Of a stretch of 64,000 nt of DNA, positions 51,965 through 60,914 are shown in pieces; the first letter of the stretch is position 1, and every line of letters begins with the position of its first letter. The DNA is taken from assembly GCF_000424545.1 (NCBI RefSeq), contig NZ_AUKC01000014.1, positions 35,260 to 99,259 of the forward strand, written 5' to 3'. The notes under the pieces were generated by a model. That model did not search any database and was not told the DNA's origin. It saw only the letters and a program-made list of their open reading frames with translations. The DNA comes from Butyrivibrio sp. NC3005 (lineage in GTDB: Bacteria; Bacillota; Clostridia; Lachnospirales; Lachnospiraceae). A program made the position numbers and the translations under genes.

Positions 51965-52349
51965 AAAGATACGCAAATATCTTGAGGATAAATGCAAAAA
52001 GTATAATGTAAAAATTGATATTAGTCATGAGTTAACAAAGTGTGGAGCGGTGAACTACTATTACAAAGGAAACTATTATATTCTAGTTAATTCTAAGATA
52101 TCAGATGATGACAAAATTTTTGCGATATTACATGAATTGAGTCACATAGAATTGAAACTTATTGGTGAAAAGTTTGAAAAAAAGTCATCAAAGTCAATTA
52201 CTGAAAAGATTGTCAATTTGAATGTGATATTCAAAAATAAAGAGATTATCATGAATGGGAATCTTTTTATGCTTATGTTATTTGCAGTTGTTTCAGAGAC
52301 TTTATTGGTAAAAAAAATTGTATTTGGAGAAAGAAAATGTACAGATTAA
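51948..52349 (+). CDS. HExxH metallopeptidase-like protein
   Basis: 133 residues. IFAILHELSHIELK carries the zinc-binding HExxH motif (about residues 60-70). The preceding YYYKGNYYILVNSKISDDDK is typical of small ImmA/IrrE-like or gluzincin peptidases. A hydrophobic stretch near the C-terminus (LFMLMLFAVVSETLL) could be a membrane or core helix. In this context it may remove the precursor's leader; regulation by proteolysis is the alternative. Confidence 0.75.
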   Translation: MYCKNEKIRKYLEDKCKKYNVKIDISHELTKCGAVNYYYKGNYYILVNSKISDDDKIFAILHELSHIELKLIGEKFEKKSSKSITEKIVNLNVIFKNKEIIMNGNLFMLMLFAVVSETLLVKKIVFGERKCTD

Positions 52350-52585
52350 ATAATCAATTAATAGTAAGAGAAGATGACAAATCTTTGTTTTCATTAGATA
52401 AAATGGAGGTATATGAGTTTAATGAAGTGGGTTTCGAAGCAATTAATCTTATTCATAATGGCAACATAGAGTCATATAGTCAGTGGGAGCAGGAAGTGAA
52501 AAATATAAAAGGGGCAGATGTGAGCGAAATGAAAGATTTTTTTCAAGGACTAATAGATTGCAATATAATTGAGGAAGCATTATAG
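52337..52585 (+). CDS. PqqD-like RiPP recognition protein
   Basis: 82 residues. It begins YRLNNQLIVREDDKSLFSLDKMEVYEFNEVGFEAINLI, the beta-strand plus helix pattern of PqqD-like recognition elements. These bind precursor leader peptides and present them to radical SAM enzymes. The C-terminal helix (VSEMKDFFQGLIDCNIIEE) also fits. It overlaps the peptidase gene by 13 bp and is the last gene of the operon. A free-standing recognition protein supports the RiPP reading of the whole cluster. Confidence 0.8.
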   Translation: MYRLNNQLIVREDDKSLFSLDKMEVYEFNEVGFEAINLIHNGNIESYSQWEQEVKNIKGADVSEMKDFFQGLIDCNIIEEAL

Positions 52586-52588
52586 AGT

Positions 52589-52767
52589 ATACGATTTCTA
52601 CAGGATTATATCACTGATTATTTCTATAAGTGCGATAACAAGATACTTTCTGGATTAGGACAAGCTTATGCCTGCGGCGGAGAGAATTTACAGAGAATAT
52701 AGATAAGGTCGGAGGAGATGGCACGGGAGCGTTTACTTATGAGGCTATAAAGGTATATTGCAGGTAA
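52589..52767 (+). pseudogene. 3' remnant of a MerR/TipAS-type regulator gene
   Basis: The frame reads FLQDYITDYFYKCDNKILSG then LGQAYACGG, a one-base frameshift follows, and it continues as FTENIDKVGGDGTGAF...EAIKVYCR with a stop. This is the typical end of the TipAS drug-binding domain of MerR-family regulators. No DNA-binding half exists nearby. Its last seven codons and terminator are duplicated at 47794-47871. Confidence 0.8.
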
Positions 52768-52825
52768 GGTTTGCACGATTATAAGAGAGGTTTATGGAGT
52801 CACATTGGTGGCTCCATTTTTTTAT
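52747..52825 (+). repeat. 78-bp direct repeat, right copy
   Basis: Matches 47794-47871 with one substitution and one extra T. It contains the end of the TipAS-type frame and its terminator. The distance between copies is about 4.95 kb and encloses the RiPP-type operon. Confidence 0.95.
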
Positions 52826-52949
52826 CTAAAAATATTTAAAAAAGGCTGTTTTTTAGCGCATTACGTACCACTACGTTTATAATCAAGCGAAAGCGTGTCT
52901 GCGACGAAATATACAAACAGTAAAACGGACTATATAGAAACAATAAAGT

Positions 52950-53077
52950 ATGACTTCTTGCTGAGATTTAGGATAATCATCAGCAAGAATCCTGCTTCGC
53001 AGGACAAAATTTGTCTTGACGCCAAATTTTGGTCTGGTACGGTTATTGATTTTCCTGATGAAAACAATAACCTATAG
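52950..53077 (+). repeat. Interspersed repeat B, copy 3
   Basis: Same four-hairpin element as at 4051-4186 and 12431-12563, same orientation as copy 1. It ends 5 bp from the pdxT stop codon. Differences from copy 2 are few (TTGACGCC for TTAACGAC in the third hairpin). Confidence 0.9.
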
Positions 53078-53081
53078 AATA

Positions 53082-53639
53082 CTAAACCATTGAAAGAAAC
53101 TTTTCATGAATTCTCATATCATTTGTTAATTCAGGATGAAAAGAAAGTCCAATTTGATTTTGGTATTTTACACCTACAATATGGTCGTTTATAGATGAAA
53201 GGATTTCCACACCTTCGTTTAACTTTGTAATATATGGAGCGCGGATAAATACCATTGGAAAATCCTTTATTTCATCAACATCTCCATTTGCTTCAAAACT
53301 GCCTAGTTGTCTTCCGTAAGCGTTTCTTCTTACAGTAACTGGAAGAGTTTTGAGGTAAGTGGCATTATCATTTTCTATTTTTTCTGCCAGAAGAATTAGT
53401 CCTGCACAGGTTGCTAGAGTAGGTAATCCGTGACATATTTCTGTTTTAATGTTATTGAATAAGTTAAGCTCGCACAAAAGTTTTCCCTGAACAGTACTTT
53501 CGCCGCCAGGCAGAATGATTCCATCGACATTTTTGAAATCCTTTTCCTGCCTGATTTCTTCGCATTCTACTCCAAGTTTATGCAATGCTTTTTCGTGTTC
53601 TAAGAAAGCGCCTTGGACACAGAGTACTCCTATTTTCAT
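53082..53639 (-). CDS. pdxT: Pyridoxal 5'-phosphate synthase, glutaminase subunit
   Basis: 185 residues. Class I amidotransferase features: GVLCVQGAFLEH, ILPGGESTVQGKLL, the nucleophile in TLATCAGLILLAEK, and the His/Glu pair in SFHPELT. It hydrolyses glutamine and channels ammonia to PdxS. The gene starts 6 bp after pdxS on the minus strand. The usual GGEST-T/M block is slightly altered (GGESTVQ). Confidence 0.95.
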   Translation of the reverse strand: MKIGVLCVQGAFLEHEKALHKLGVECEEIRQEKDFKNVDGIILPGGESTVQGKLLCELNLFNNIKTEICHGLPTLATCAGLILLAEKIENDNATYLKTLPVTVRRNAYGRQLGSFEANGDVDEIKDFPMVFIRAPYITKLNEGVEILSSINDHIVGVKYQNQIGLSFHPELTNDMRIHEKFLSMV

Positions 53640-53645
53640 CTGAAT

Positions 53646-54527
53646 TTATATGCCCCTTTCTTCCATGATTATCTTTATTTCGCTTGGATTAATTCCCACC
53701 ATCGCTTCGCCTAAGTCTTCTGAAAGCTTTGCTATGAGTTTTGCATCATTATAATTTGTAACAGCCTGAACTATTGAAGCAGCTCTTTTTTGAGGATTTC
53801 CAGACTTGAAAATGCCGGAACCTACAAAAACACCTTCTGCACCAAGCTGCATCATCAAAGCAGCATCTGCAGGAGTGGCTATGCCGCCTGCAGCAAAGTT
53901 TACAACAGGAAGTTTGCCGTTTTCGTGAACATATGCAATCAGATTGTATGGAACACTTAGTTTTTTGGCTTCTTCATATAGTTCATCTTTGGATAAAGAA
54001 ACGACTTTCCTTATCTCAGAATTCATTTTTCGCATGTGGCGAACAGCTTGCACTACGTCCCCTGTGCCGGGTTCTCCTTTTGTTCTAATCATAGAAGCTC
54101 CTTCATTTATTCTTCGCAGTGCCTCACCCAAATCTCTTGCACCGCAAACAAAAGGAACTTTAAATGTCGTTTTATCAATATGGTAAACATCATCTGCAGG
54201 TGATAAAACTTCTGATTCATCAATATAATCTATTTCAATCGCCTCTAAAATCCTTGCTTCAACAAAATGACCTATACGGCATTTGGCCATAACAGGAATA
54301 CTCACAGCTTCTTGAATTCCTTTAATCATTTTGGGGTCACTCATTCTTGATACTCCTCCGGCTGCTCGAATATCGGCCGGTATGCGTTCGAGTGCCATTA
54401 CAGCGCAAGCACCTGCTTCTTCGGCTATTTTTGCTTGTGTGGGTGTAGTGACATCCATGATTACTCCGCCTTTTAACATCTGTGCCAGTCCCTTGTTAAG
54501 TTCGTATTGAGTATATTCAGTATTCAT
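53646..54527 (-). CDS. pdxS: Pyridoxal 5'-phosphate synthase, synthase subunit
   Basis: 293 residues, the standard length. Conserved blocks: [47 protein letters not shown] near the start, the catalytic lysines around [16 protein letters not shown] and [11 protein letters not shown], and [17 protein letters not shown]. It makes PLP from ribose-5-phosphate, glyceraldehyde-3-phosphate and ammonia in a dodecamer with PdxT. It marks the return to housekeeping genes after the island. Confidence 0.97.
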   Translation of the reverse strand: MNTEYTQYELNKGLAQMLKGGVIMDVTTPTQAKIAEEAGACAVMALERIPADIRAAGGVSRMSDPKMIKGIQEAVSIPVMAKCRIGHFVEARILEAIEIDYIDESEVLSPADDVYHIDKTTFKVPFVCGARDLGEALRRINEGASMIRTKGEPGTGDVVQAVRHMRKMNSEIRKVVSLSKDELYEEAKKLSVPYNLIAYVHENGKLPVVNFAAGGIATPADAALMMQLGAEGVFVGSGIFKSGNPQKRAASIVQAVTNYNDAKLIAKLSEDLGEAMVGINPSEIKIIMEERGI

Positions 54528-54704
54528 TATATGCCTCCTTCGATTAAGTTAGAATGAGTATATAGTCAAACTGATGATAACAAAATTGCCAAAATACATC
54601 TTTTTTACATTCCAGATTAATACCAGTAGTTGAAGAAAAAAGTCACGTAGTTTAATATTAAAAGGGCAAATATTCAATTTTTTTTCATGAAAAAGGAGAG
54701 CTAT

Positions 54705-55100
54705 ATGACTATAAACGAAAGAGCTGAAAAAGCAGTTTGGTTAAAAACGCAAGGTGGGTATAACTGTTCACAGGCAGTTACTGCAGCTCTTGCTGATGAA
54801 ACAAGCCTTTCCGAAGAAGAACTTAAACAGCTTTCTGCTGGATTTTGCGCAGGAATGGGCAATCTTCAGGCAACTTGCGGTGCTTTAATCGGAGCTGGCA
54901 TGATAGCTGGACTTAAAACAAAAGGAAAAGGAACTCTTGCGGTTACCAGGAGTATTCAAGAGGAATTTGGCAGACGATGCAAGGCTATTAAATGTGGTGA
55001 TTTAAAGGCAATGACAGATGGAAAACCTTTATGCCCATGCGAAGAATGCGTAAGGAATGCAGTACTTATTTACGGTGAAAAACTAATGAATGAGAACTAG
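54705..55100 (+). CDS. C_GCAxxG_C_C family protein
   Basis: 131 residues with the spaced cysteines that define this family: GYNCSQAV, GFCAGMGNLQATCGALIGAGMI, RCKAIKCGD, LCPCEECV. These small proteins are thought to hold a metal or redox centre; the function is not established. GGAGAG selects ATG 54705. It is first in a run of four plus-strand genes. Confidence 0.85.
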   Translation: MTINERAEKAVWLKTQGGYNCSQAVTAALADETSLSEEELKQLSAGFCAGMGNLQATCGALIGAGMIAGLKTKGKGTLAVTRSIQEEFGRRCKAIKCGDLKAMTDGKPLCPCEECVRNAVLIYGEKLMNEN

Positions 55101-55123
55101 AAAATGTCTGAAAGGAAATTATA

Positions 55124-55570
55124 ATGAGGGCTGTAGTAACCAGAGTAATATCAGCATCAGTAGAAATAGATGGCAAAGAAGTTTCTGCAATTGAAAAAGG
55201 CTTCCTTGTTCTTCTAGGTGTACATAAAGATGATACAGAAGAAGATGCAAAGAAAACAGCAGATAAAATTTGCGGATTACGAGTATTCGAAGATGAAAAT
55301 GGCAAAATGAATATAAATCCAAAGGATGCAGGAGCAAAACTTTTGATAGTAAGTCAGTTTACGCTTTTTGCTGACTGCAAATCAAGAAGACCAGGATTTA
55401 CAGAAGCTGCCAGACCAGAAATTTCTAATCCGCTGTATGAACTGGTAGTAGCAGAATGTAAGGCTAGAGGTTTTGAAGTTGGAACCGGAGTATTCGGAGC
55501 AGATATGAAAGTTAAATCCGTAAATGACGGACCGGTTACTATTATTTTAGATACGAGGTGTGGACTATGA
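55124..55570 (+). CDS. dtd: D-aminoacyl-tRNA deacylase
   Basis: 148 residues. MRAVVTRVISASVEIDGK at the start, LLVLLGVHKDD, the catalytic LLIVSQFTLFADCKSRRPGFTEAA block (SQFTL) and the Gly-cisPro-like NDGPVTIILDTR motif. It removes D-amino acids from tRNA. The stop overlaps the next start (ATGA), giving coupled translation. Confidence 0.95.
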   Translation: MRAVVTRVISASVEIDGKEVSAIEKGFLVLLGVHKDDTEEDAKKTADKICGLRVFEDENGKMNINPKDAGAKLLIVSQFTLFADCKSRRPGFTEAARPEISNPLYELVVAECKARGFEVGTGVFGADMKVKSVNDGPVTIILDTRCGL

Positions 55571-56196
55571 ATGAAAATATATTTAAGAGAAACGAACTTC
55601 TTGCAAAAAAAGTAATTTCTGGACTTGAATCACGCAACATGAAAGGTTACTATGCTCAATCAAAGGAAGAAGCGCTTAAAATAGCTCTTTCTCTGATCCC
55701 TAAAAAGAGCAAAATCGCAATGGGCGGCGCACTCAGCGCACATGAAATAGGTCTTGTAGATGAATTAAAAAATGGAGATTATAACTTTATAGATAGAGAT
55801 AAGGCAGCAGATAAAAGAGCTGCAATGCTTGAAGGATATGATGCAGATTTTTTCCTTTCAAGTGCAAATGCAATTACTGAGGACGGGGTGCTTGTAAATA
55901 TTGATGGAAATGCAAACAGAGTATCAGCTATAGCCCAGGGACCCAAAAAAGTACTCTTTATCATAGGGATGAACAAAGTCTGTGATGATGTCGATGGAGC
56001 TATGAAAAGAGCTAGAAATGTAGCAGCGCCAATCAATGCTCAGAGGTTTGGACTTTCAACACCATGTGCAAAAACGGGATCTTGCATGAACTGCAAATCT
56101 CCTGATACAATTTGCTGCCAGTTTCTTATTACGCGTTTTTCCAGACATGCAGATAGAATAAGCGTAATTATGGTTAATGACGAGCTTGGATTCTGA
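55567..56196 (+). CDS. LUD domain protein (lactate-utilisation-like)
   Basis: 209 residues. KIAMGGALSAHEIG, FFLSSANAITEDGVLVNIDGNANRV and KKVLFIIGMNKVCDD form the NagB-fold LUD domain. A C-terminal cysteine set (CAKTGSCMNCKSPDTICC) suggests a metal site. Family members include LutB/LutC partners, but this stand-alone form has no assigned substrate. Confidence 0.85.
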   Translation: MNENIFKRNELLAKKVISGLESRNMKGYYAQSKEEALKIALSLIPKKSKIAMGGALSAHEIGLVDELKNGDYNFIDRDKAADKRAAMLEGYDADFFLSSANAITEDGVLVNIDGNANRVSAIAQGPKKVLFIIGMNKVCDDVDGAMKRARNVAAPINAQRFGLSTPCAKTGSCMNCKSPDTICCQFLITRFSRHADRISVIMVNDELGF

Positions 56197-56215
56197 TAAA
56201 AAGAAAAGAGGATAT

Positions 56216-57127
56216 ATGGGGAATAGTAAAGAATTTCAAAGCTTTTTAACAGCGTTTGATATTCCGGATTATAAGAAAATACGAGTGATAGTAGATACTG
56301 ATGCAGCTTGCGAGGCAGACGATCCATTTGCAATTGTTCATGCGCTTCTAAGTCCAAAGCTCATAGTAAAAGGAATTGTTGCAGAACACTTCAATGAAAA
56401 AGGCTCTATGGAAAAAAGCTATAAAGAAATCCAGACTATACTTGATGCAATGGAAATAAAAGTACCTTTTTTTCAAGGTCAAAGAGGAGCATTAAAAGAT
56501 GATGATGTTACATCTGAAGGGGTGGATTTTATCATACAAGAAGCGCTAAAAGATGACGAGAGACCGTTGTATGTTTTGTGCCAGGGAGCGATTACCAACG
56601 TTTCTTTTGCTCTTAAAAAGTGTCCGGAAATAAAGGAAAAACTAACAGTAATATGGATAGGAACACATGGACAGGCACCGTGCAAGGCACCTTTTAGAGA
56701 GTTTAATGCAGGAAATGATATAGAGGCGGCAAACTATATACTGGAAAGTGGGACGAATCTATGGCTGGTTCCTTCAAATGTATATATTACAATCAATATC
56801 GGGATAGCAGAAATAGTAAAAAGAGTGCGTCCGTGCGGCCAAATTGGAAAGCATCTTTGCGATAATCTTATAGCATATAATAGCTCTGAATTTGCAGGTT
56901 GGACACAGGGAGAAAGCTGGTCTCTAGGAGATTCACCGGCTATAGCAATTGCTGTTAATCCAGGCTGTGGACACTATTTAACAGTCAAGGCACCGCACGT
57001 TTTGGAAGATACTTCGTCTGAGAAAAAAGATGATAATCCAAATGTAAGAATATATACTGATGTTGATTCAAGATATATTTTGGAAGATTTTATTTCTAAA
57101 CTTGAATTGTTCACTCAAAACAAATGA
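56216..57127 (+). CDS. Inosine-uridine-type nucleoside hydrolase-like protein
   Basis: 303 residues. VIVDTDAACEADDPFAIVHALLS carries the calcium-binding DxDxxxDD motif near residue 29. Further features: VLCQGAITNVSFAL, EFNAGNDIEAANYI and a C-terminal TDVDSRYI. The early DTDA-CEAD spacing is a little unlike canonical ribonucleoside hydrolases, so the substrate may differ. GAGGAT precedes ATG 56216; the ATG at 56177 overlaps the upstream gene and is less likely. Confidence 0.83.
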   Translation: MGNSKEFQSFLTAFDIPDYKKIRVIVDTDAACEADDPFAIVHALLSPKLIVKGIVAEHFNEKGSMEKSYKEIQTILDAMEIKVPFFQGQRGALKDDDVTSEGVDFIIQEALKDDERPLYVLCQGAITNVSFALKKCPEIKEKLTVIWIGTHGQAPCKAPFREFNAGNDIEAANYILESGTNLWLVPSNVYITINIGIAEIVKRVRPCGQIGKHLCDNLIAYNSSEFAGWTQGESWSLGDSPAIAIAVNPGCGHYLTVKAPHVLEDTSSEKKDDNPNVRIYTDVDSRYILEDFISKLELFTQNK

Positions 57128-57155
57128 TTTTAGAAGTGATTTGAAATGAAATAGC

Positions 57156-57192
57156 AAAAAAGAACAGGTTACCACATAAGGAAACCTGTTCT
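57156..57192 (-). terminator. tRNA-Ser terminator
   Basis: AGAACAGGTT / AACCTGTTCT stem; on the minus strand it is followed by TTTTTTG, directly downstream of the tRNA gene. Confidence 0.85.
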
Positions 57193-57196
57193 AAGC

Positions 57197-57281
57197 GCAG
57201 AGCGTGGGATTCGAACCCACGCACCGTAAACGGCCTAAAGCATTTCGAGTGCTCCCTCTTGGACCTCTTGAGTAGCTCTGC
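57197..57281 (-). tRNA. tRNA-Ser(CGA)
   Basis: 85-nt class II cloverleaf on the minus strand: acceptor GCAGAGC/GCTCTGC, D arm with AGAGGTCC, anticodon loop CTCGAAA (anticodon CGA, reads UCG), long variable arm (CCG/CGG) typical of serine tRNAs, and T arm GTGGGTTCGAATCCCAC. CCA is not encoded. A terminator follows at once. Confidence 0.95.
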
Positions 57282-57550
57282 ATGTAAAAGTGATTGATAT
57301 ATAGCAGTCGCAAAACAAGCTGTTTTAAGCAGTTTGCTCGCGCATTTACCATTATATTACCTAAATAAAGTCTTCGTCAAGATATACCAAAACATGTTAT
57401 AATAAAAAGTAGTGTTATGGTTGCGTAAATGAGCAATAAGTAGGTGGATAGTAACGTGTTAAGGGTAAAGTTCACAGATAGCAGAAAATACTTTGGCGTT
57501 TACTGCAAAGGAGAACTATTCAGCTTTCAAAAGTAGGAGGTTGAGTTAAA

Positions 57551-58624
57551 ATGATGAGAATTGGAATGCTTACAAGTGGTGGAGATTGTCAGGCTTTAAA
57601 TGCTGCTATGCGCGGAGTTGTAAAATGCCTTGCAAACAGCGGACAGCCAATGGAAATTTATGGCTTTTTGAATGGCTATAAAGGGCTTATAAATAGTAAT
57701 TTCAGAATGCTTACAGCTGATGATTTTTCTGGAATACTAACACGAGGTGGAACAATTCTTGGTTCTTCCAGAACTCCTTTTAAAACAATTCATGAGCCTG
57801 ATGAAAATGGAAATGATAAAGTCGAATCCATGAAGCAGACCTATTACAAATTACAGCTTGATTGTCTTGTCGTATTGGGCGGAAACGGGTCACAGAAAAC
57901 TGCAAATCTGCTTAGAGAAGAGGGACTTAATATTGTATCGCTTCCTAAGACAATTGATAATGACCTATGGGGCACAGATATGACTTTTGGATTTCAGAGT
58001 GCCGTAGATGTTGCAACCAACGCTCTTGACTGTATACATACAACAGCTGATTCTCACGGAAGAGTTTTCATTGTTGAAGTAATGGGACATAAAGTTGGAT
58101 GGCTTACGCTTAATGCAGGTCTTGCAGGAGGCGCTGACGTAATACTTCTTCCAGAGATTCCTTATGACATAGACAGTATTGTCAAAGCTATAGAGAAAAG
58201 AGCTGAAAAAGGCTCAAGATTCACAATTCTGGCAGTAGCAGAAGGAGCAATTTCAAAAGAAGATGCAAAGCTTTCCAAGAAAGAATATAAAAAGAAACTC
58301 GAAAATTCCAAGTTCCCATCTGTTTCTTTTGAAATTGCAGATCAAATACAGAAAAAGACTGGAAGAGAAGTTAGAGTAACAGTTCCTGGTCATATGCAAA
58401 GAGGTGGAGCACCAGATCCATATGATAGAGTTTTTGCCAGTAGACTAGGAGCAGTGGCAGGACAGCTTATTCTAGACAAAGAGTATGGCTACATGGTAGC
58501 ATACAAGAACCGGGAAATTATTAAAGTTCCGCTTCAGGACATAGCCGGCAAGCTGAAAAAAGTTCCAGCAGATGCCAGCATCATAAAAGAAGCCAAGATG
58601 CTAGGAGTATCCTTTGGCGATTAA
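57551..58624 (+). CDS. pfkA: 6-phosphofructokinase
   Basis: 357 residues. Family blocks: GMLTSGGDCQALNAAMRG at the start, ILTRGGTILGSSR, the nucleotide loop LGGNGSQKTANLL, LPKTIDNDLWGTDMTFGF, VEVMGHKVGWL and PGHMQRGGAPDPYDRVFA. It phosphorylates fructose-6-phosphate. Two features stand out: Asn replaces the usual Asp in GGDGS, and PKTIDND (rather than PGTIDND) is more common in PPi-dependent or mixed members. The phosphoryl donor cannot be assigned by eye. AGGAGG precedes ATG 57551. Confidence 0.9.
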   Translation: MMRIGMLTSGGDCQALNAAMRGVVKCLANSGQPMEIYGFLNGYKGLINSNFRMLTADDFSGILTRGGTILGSSRTPFKTIHEPDENGNDKVESMKQTYYKLQLDCLVVLGGNGSQKTANLLREEGLNIVSLPKTIDNDLWGTDMTFGFQSAVDVATNALDCIHTTADSHGRVFIVEVMGHKVGWLTLNAGLAGGADVILLPEIPYDIDSIVKAIEKRAEKGSRFTILAVAEGAISKEDAKLSKKEYKKKLENSKFPSVSFEIADQIQKKTGREVRVTVPGHMQRGGAPDPYDRVFASRLGAVAGQLILDKEYGYMVAYKNREIIKVPLQDIAGKLKKVPADASIIKEAKMLGVSFGD

Positions 58625-58647
58625 ATAATAAATGATAGGATTTTTTT

Positions 58648-60552
58648 ATGGCATACGTTGCATTATATAGAAAATTTCGTCCACCGACATTCGAAGATGT
58701 CAAAGGACAAGACCACATAGTTACAACATTAAAGAATCAGATAATGTCAGATAGAGTTGGACATGCTTACCTGTTCTGCGGAACCCGTGGAACAGGTAAA
58801 ACTTCGGTTGCCAAAATTTTGTCACGTGCTGTAAACTGTGAGAATCCACATGATGGCAATCCCTGCGGTGAATGTGAGACCTGCAGAGCAATTGCCGAGG
58901 GGCGATGTGTGGATGTAGTTGAAATCGATGCTGCATCAAACAATGGTGTCGAGAACATCAGAACGATAATTGATGAAGTGTCATATTCGCCTACAATGGC
59001 AAAGAAAAAAGTATATATAATAGACGAGGTGCATATGCTTTCAACAGGCGCGTTTAATGCGCTTTTGAAAACACTTGAAGAGCCTCCGGAATATACTATT
59101 TTTATATTAGCGACAACAGAAGTACAAAAAATACCGATTACAATTCTGTCGAGGTGTCAGAGATATGATTTCCACAGAATCACAATAGACACTATAGAAG
59201 ACAGATTAAAAGAAGTCACTTCTGCAGAGAAGATTGATGCAGAAGAAAAAGCACTTCGATATATAGCAAGAGTTGCAGATGGCTCAATGCGTGATTCACT
59301 TAGTCTTTTGGATCAATGCATAGCCTTTAATTTTGGAGAAACACTCACCTATGATAAAGTATTGAATGTACTAGGCGCAGTGGATACATCAGTTTTTAAT
59401 GATTTGTTTGAGGCAATCTACAACGCAGATGCAGAAAGTTCTCTCAAAGTCTTAGCAGATGTCGTAATAAAAGGGCGAGAACTAACACAATTTGTTAATG
59501 ACTTTGTCTGGTATCTTAGAAATCTGATGCTCATTCAGACAGCAGATAATGTAGAAGATGTAATAGACATTTCTAGTGATAATCTTGTTGTTTTGAAAGA
59601 AGTTGCAAAGAAAGCTCAGATGAATACAATAATGCGTTATATTAGTGTCTTTTCTGAATTGTCTTCAAATTTGCGTTTTGCCACGCAAAAGCGTATTCTG
59701 ATTGAAATGACTCTGATAAGGCTTTGTAGACCTCAAAGTGACAAAGATTCATCTGAGGCGTTGGAAGATAGAATTAGGCTTCTCGAAGATTATGTCGGAC
59801 AGACCAAAAGAATAATGAAGCAGCTTCAAAACGGTGAAATAGCAGTATCTTCCTCCAAAGCAGAAGGCGTTGTTAAGGAAGATAAAGGTGAGCCTCTAAA
59901 ACTTGATAGAGCAGTTCCTGATGACATAAAAAAAGTAGTTGAAAATTTCAGAGCGTTTGCTGATAGAATAAAAGATGCTGCATTAAGATCATATATTCGG
60001 GCAGACAGACCAAGGCTTTCCATGAGCAGTGATAATAAACTTCAGCTTGTTTTTTCAAATGAAGTTCGTGGAAATATGGTTCTTAGCCAAAAAGACGTAC
60101 TTGAAAAAGAACTTGCCGAGTATTTTCAAAAGGAAGTGCCGGTTGAAATTAAATCGCTTGCAAAGGGAGAAAAATTCAACACAAGTTATGTTGATCTTGA
60201 GTCGAATCTTTCAGCTATAAATTTTGACATAGTGACAGAGGATGAAGAGATTCCACCAGAAACTATTAAAGAAACAGCAAGGCAGGAAGAAAATGCAGTT
60301 TCAGAGACAAATAAAGAGTTGACTATTGATGATACTGTAGAGGAAATTGAAGAGAATAAGACTCTGATAAATGATGATATAGAAGAACCAAATGATGAGT
60401 TTGGCTTTGAAGAAAAAGATGATGATAACACTGAAGATGGTGCAAATGAAGATTTTCCACCTGAATCTGAAGGTTATTATGCAGAAGACGAGGACATTCC
60501 AAGTCAGGATGCAATAGATCTCTCTATGCAGATGGCTAGAGAAAAAGAATGA
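58648..60552 (+). CDS. dnaX: DNA polymerase III gamma/tau subunit
   Basis: 634 residues. Clamp-loader ATPase: RKFRPPTFEDVKGQDHI, Walker A GTRGTGKTS, zinc cysteines in NCENPHDGNPCGECETC, Walker B KVYIIDEVHMLS, sensor 1 IFILATTEVQKIP, arginine-finger ILSRCQRYDF. From about residue 480 a tau-like extension ends in a very acidic low-complexity tail (EEIEENKTLINDDIEEPNDE...). Same order as in many Firmicutes: dnaX-ybaB-recR. Confidence 0.96.
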   Translation: MAYVALYRKFRPPTFEDVKGQDHIVTTLKNQIMSDRVGHAYLFCGTRGTGKTSVAKILSRAVNCENPHDGNPCGECETCRAIAEGRCVDVVEIDAASNNGVENIRTIIDEVSYSPTMAKKKVYIIDEVHMLSTGAFNALLKTLEEPPEYTIFILATTEVQKIPITILSRCQRYDFHRITIDTIEDRLKEVTSAEKIDAEEKALRYIARVADGSMRDSLSLLDQCIAFNFGETLTYDKVLNVLGAVDTSVFNDLFEAIYNADAESSLKVLADVVIKGRELTQFVNDFVWYLRNLMLIQTADNVEDVIDISSDNLVVLKEVAKKAQMNTIMRYISVFSELSSNLRFATQKRILIEMTLIRLCRPQSDKDSSEALEDRIRLLEDYVGQTKRIMKQLQNGEIAVSSSKAEGVVKEDKGEPLKLDRAVPDDIKKVVENFRAFADRIKDAALRSYIRADRPRLSMSSDNKLQLVFSNEVRGNMVLSQKDVLEKELAEYFQKEVPVEIKSLAKGEKFNTSYVDLESNLSAINFDIVTEDEEIPPETIKETARQEENAVSETNKELTIDDTVEEIEENKTLINDDIEEPNDEFGFEEKDDDNTEDGANEDFPPESEGYYAEDEDIPSQDAIDLSMQMAREKE

Positions 60553-60569
60553 TTTTTTAGGAGGTTTTT

Positions 60570-60914
60570 ATGAGTAGACGTGGAGGATTTCCTGGAGGAA
60601 TGCCAGGTAATATGAATAATTTGATGAAACAGGCGCAGCGTATGCAGCGCCAGATGGAAGAGAACCAGAAGGCTCTTGAGACAAAGGAATTTACAGCAAA
60701 AGCTGGTGGCGGAGCAGTTGAAGCAACAGTTACAGGCGGAAAAGAAGTAAAATCCATTAAGATTTCCAAAGAGGCAGTTGATCCAGATGATGTTGAAATG
60801 CTTCAGGATTTAATTGTTGCTGCTGTAAATGAAGCACTTAAGCAGGCAGAGACAGCAAGTGCAGAGGCAATCAACAAGATGACAGGTGGCCTTGGAGGAG
60901 GATTTGGATTCTAA
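60570..60914 (+). CDS. YbaB/EbfC nucleoid-associated protein
   Basis: 114 residues. [26 protein letters not shown] at the start, [23 protein letters not shown] in the core, and a Gly-rich end. DNA-binding dimer found between dnaX and recR in most Gram-positives. AGGAGG start signal; its stop overlaps the recR start by one base (TAATG). Confidence 0.95.
   Translation: MSRRGGFPGGMPGNMNNLMKQAQRMQRQMEENQKALETKEFTAKAGGGAVEATVTGGKEVKSIKISKEAVDPDDVEMLQDLIVAAVNEALKQAETASAEAINKMTGGLGGGFGF

Noticed and set aside
54640..54652. Isolated TCACGTAG site before the C_GCAxxG_C_C gene
   Set aside because: Single occurrence without alternating partners, so not an array.
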